Assembly (NCBI GenBank): GCA_009763385.1
Contig: CM019824.1
Span: forward strand, 143,351,705 to 143,415,704
DNA: 64,000 nucleotides
Direction: 5' to 3'
Source: Coix lacryma-jobi var. lacryma-jobi
Lineage: Eukaryota > Streptophyta > Magnoliopsida > Poales > Poaceae
The notes below the pieces were generated by a model. That model saw nothing but the letters and a program-made list of their open reading frames with translations. It did not search any database and was not told the DNA's origin. Positions 63,918 to 64,000 of the stretch are shown piece after piece. Numbering within the stretch: position 1 is the first letter of the stretch; each line of letters opens with the position of its first letter. The position numbers and the translations under genes were made by a program.

Positions 63918-64000
63918 ATGGCGTATTCATCTGCTGCAATGGCCTTCTCCTTCGGTTTTCTTCCTCCAGTAACCGAGAAGCTTATTCGTGGAAATTATTC
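63918..64000 (+). CDS. Start of copia Gag(-Pol) frame, partial
   Basis: The ATG at 63918 opens a frame reading MAYSSAAMAFSFGFLPP and then VTEKLIRGNY up to the window edge. The V-x-EKL-x-R-x-NY phrase is typical of copia gag N-termini. Only 27 codons are visible, so intactness is unknown. Confidence 0.75.
   Translation, partial: MAYSSAAMAFSFGFLPPVTEKLIRGNY

Overview
The window is nuclear DNA from a grass (Poaceae), most likely a panicoid such as Sorghum, Zea or Saccharum. The evidence is split genes with GT-AG introns, GC-rich monocot coding sequence, RT-RNaseH-'archaeal' RNaseH-integrase retroelements, CACTA-, Stowaway-, Tourist-, hAT- and Helitron-type repeats, and a plant-type mitochondrial aldehyde dehydrogenase. 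The species call is inference. Only two host genes look functional. One is an intronless UDP-glycosyltransferase of UGT85 type (4123-5634, minus). The other is an 11-exon ALDH2B/RF2-like mitochondrial aldehyde dehydrogenase (36928-44897, minus), whose exons add up to exactly 549 codons plus a stop. An H2A.X-like gene fragment (27487-27720) is a pseudogene.

Layout. 1-1171: decayed hAT element with a Tourist MITE inside it. 1172-4040: CACTA-like remnant split by a 2.08 kb solo LTR that carries an array of seven hairpins with covarying stems. 4123-5711: UGT gene and its TATA box. About 5.93-26.96 kb: a Tat-lineage Ty3/gypsy element on the minus strand, with its 3' LTR missing and its gag-pol broken by stops and frameshifts. 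It carries a spliced gene on the opposite (plus) strand at 6130-9185. Into its pol gene, between the second RNaseH and the integrase, a second related element has inserted (11286-21667). That inner element has near-identical LTRs, a complete gag and a 1.2-thousand-codon spliced antisense gene, but no protease, RT or integrase.

26.96-36.9 kb: histone fragment, nested hAT elements, a copia 3' end with its LTR, a gypsy LTR with its primer-binding site, and short tandem duplications. 36.9-44.9 kb: ALDH gene with an RTE-type LINE (intact truncated ORF, 15-bp target duplication) in intron 6 and a Stowaway MITE in intron 1. 45-50 kb: hAT and Tourist elements. 50.0-60.2 kb: two complete-looking non-autonomous Helitrons of one family and the 5' part of a third. 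60.2-63.7 kb: MITEs, a TIR element with GC-rich cargo, and a 154-bp near-perfect palindrome. 63689-64000: the 5' LTR, primer-binding site and gag start of a copia element that leaves the window.

How parts relate. The inner element lacks every enzyme needed for its own movement but shares the primer-binding site, LTR tips, gag start motif and antisense gene design with its pol-bearing host element. This suggests it was mobilised in trans by a relative. The conserved antisense gene, with its own TATA box and introns in both elements, is the least understood component here. All exon models were made by eye from splice sites and reading frame; no database search was possible.
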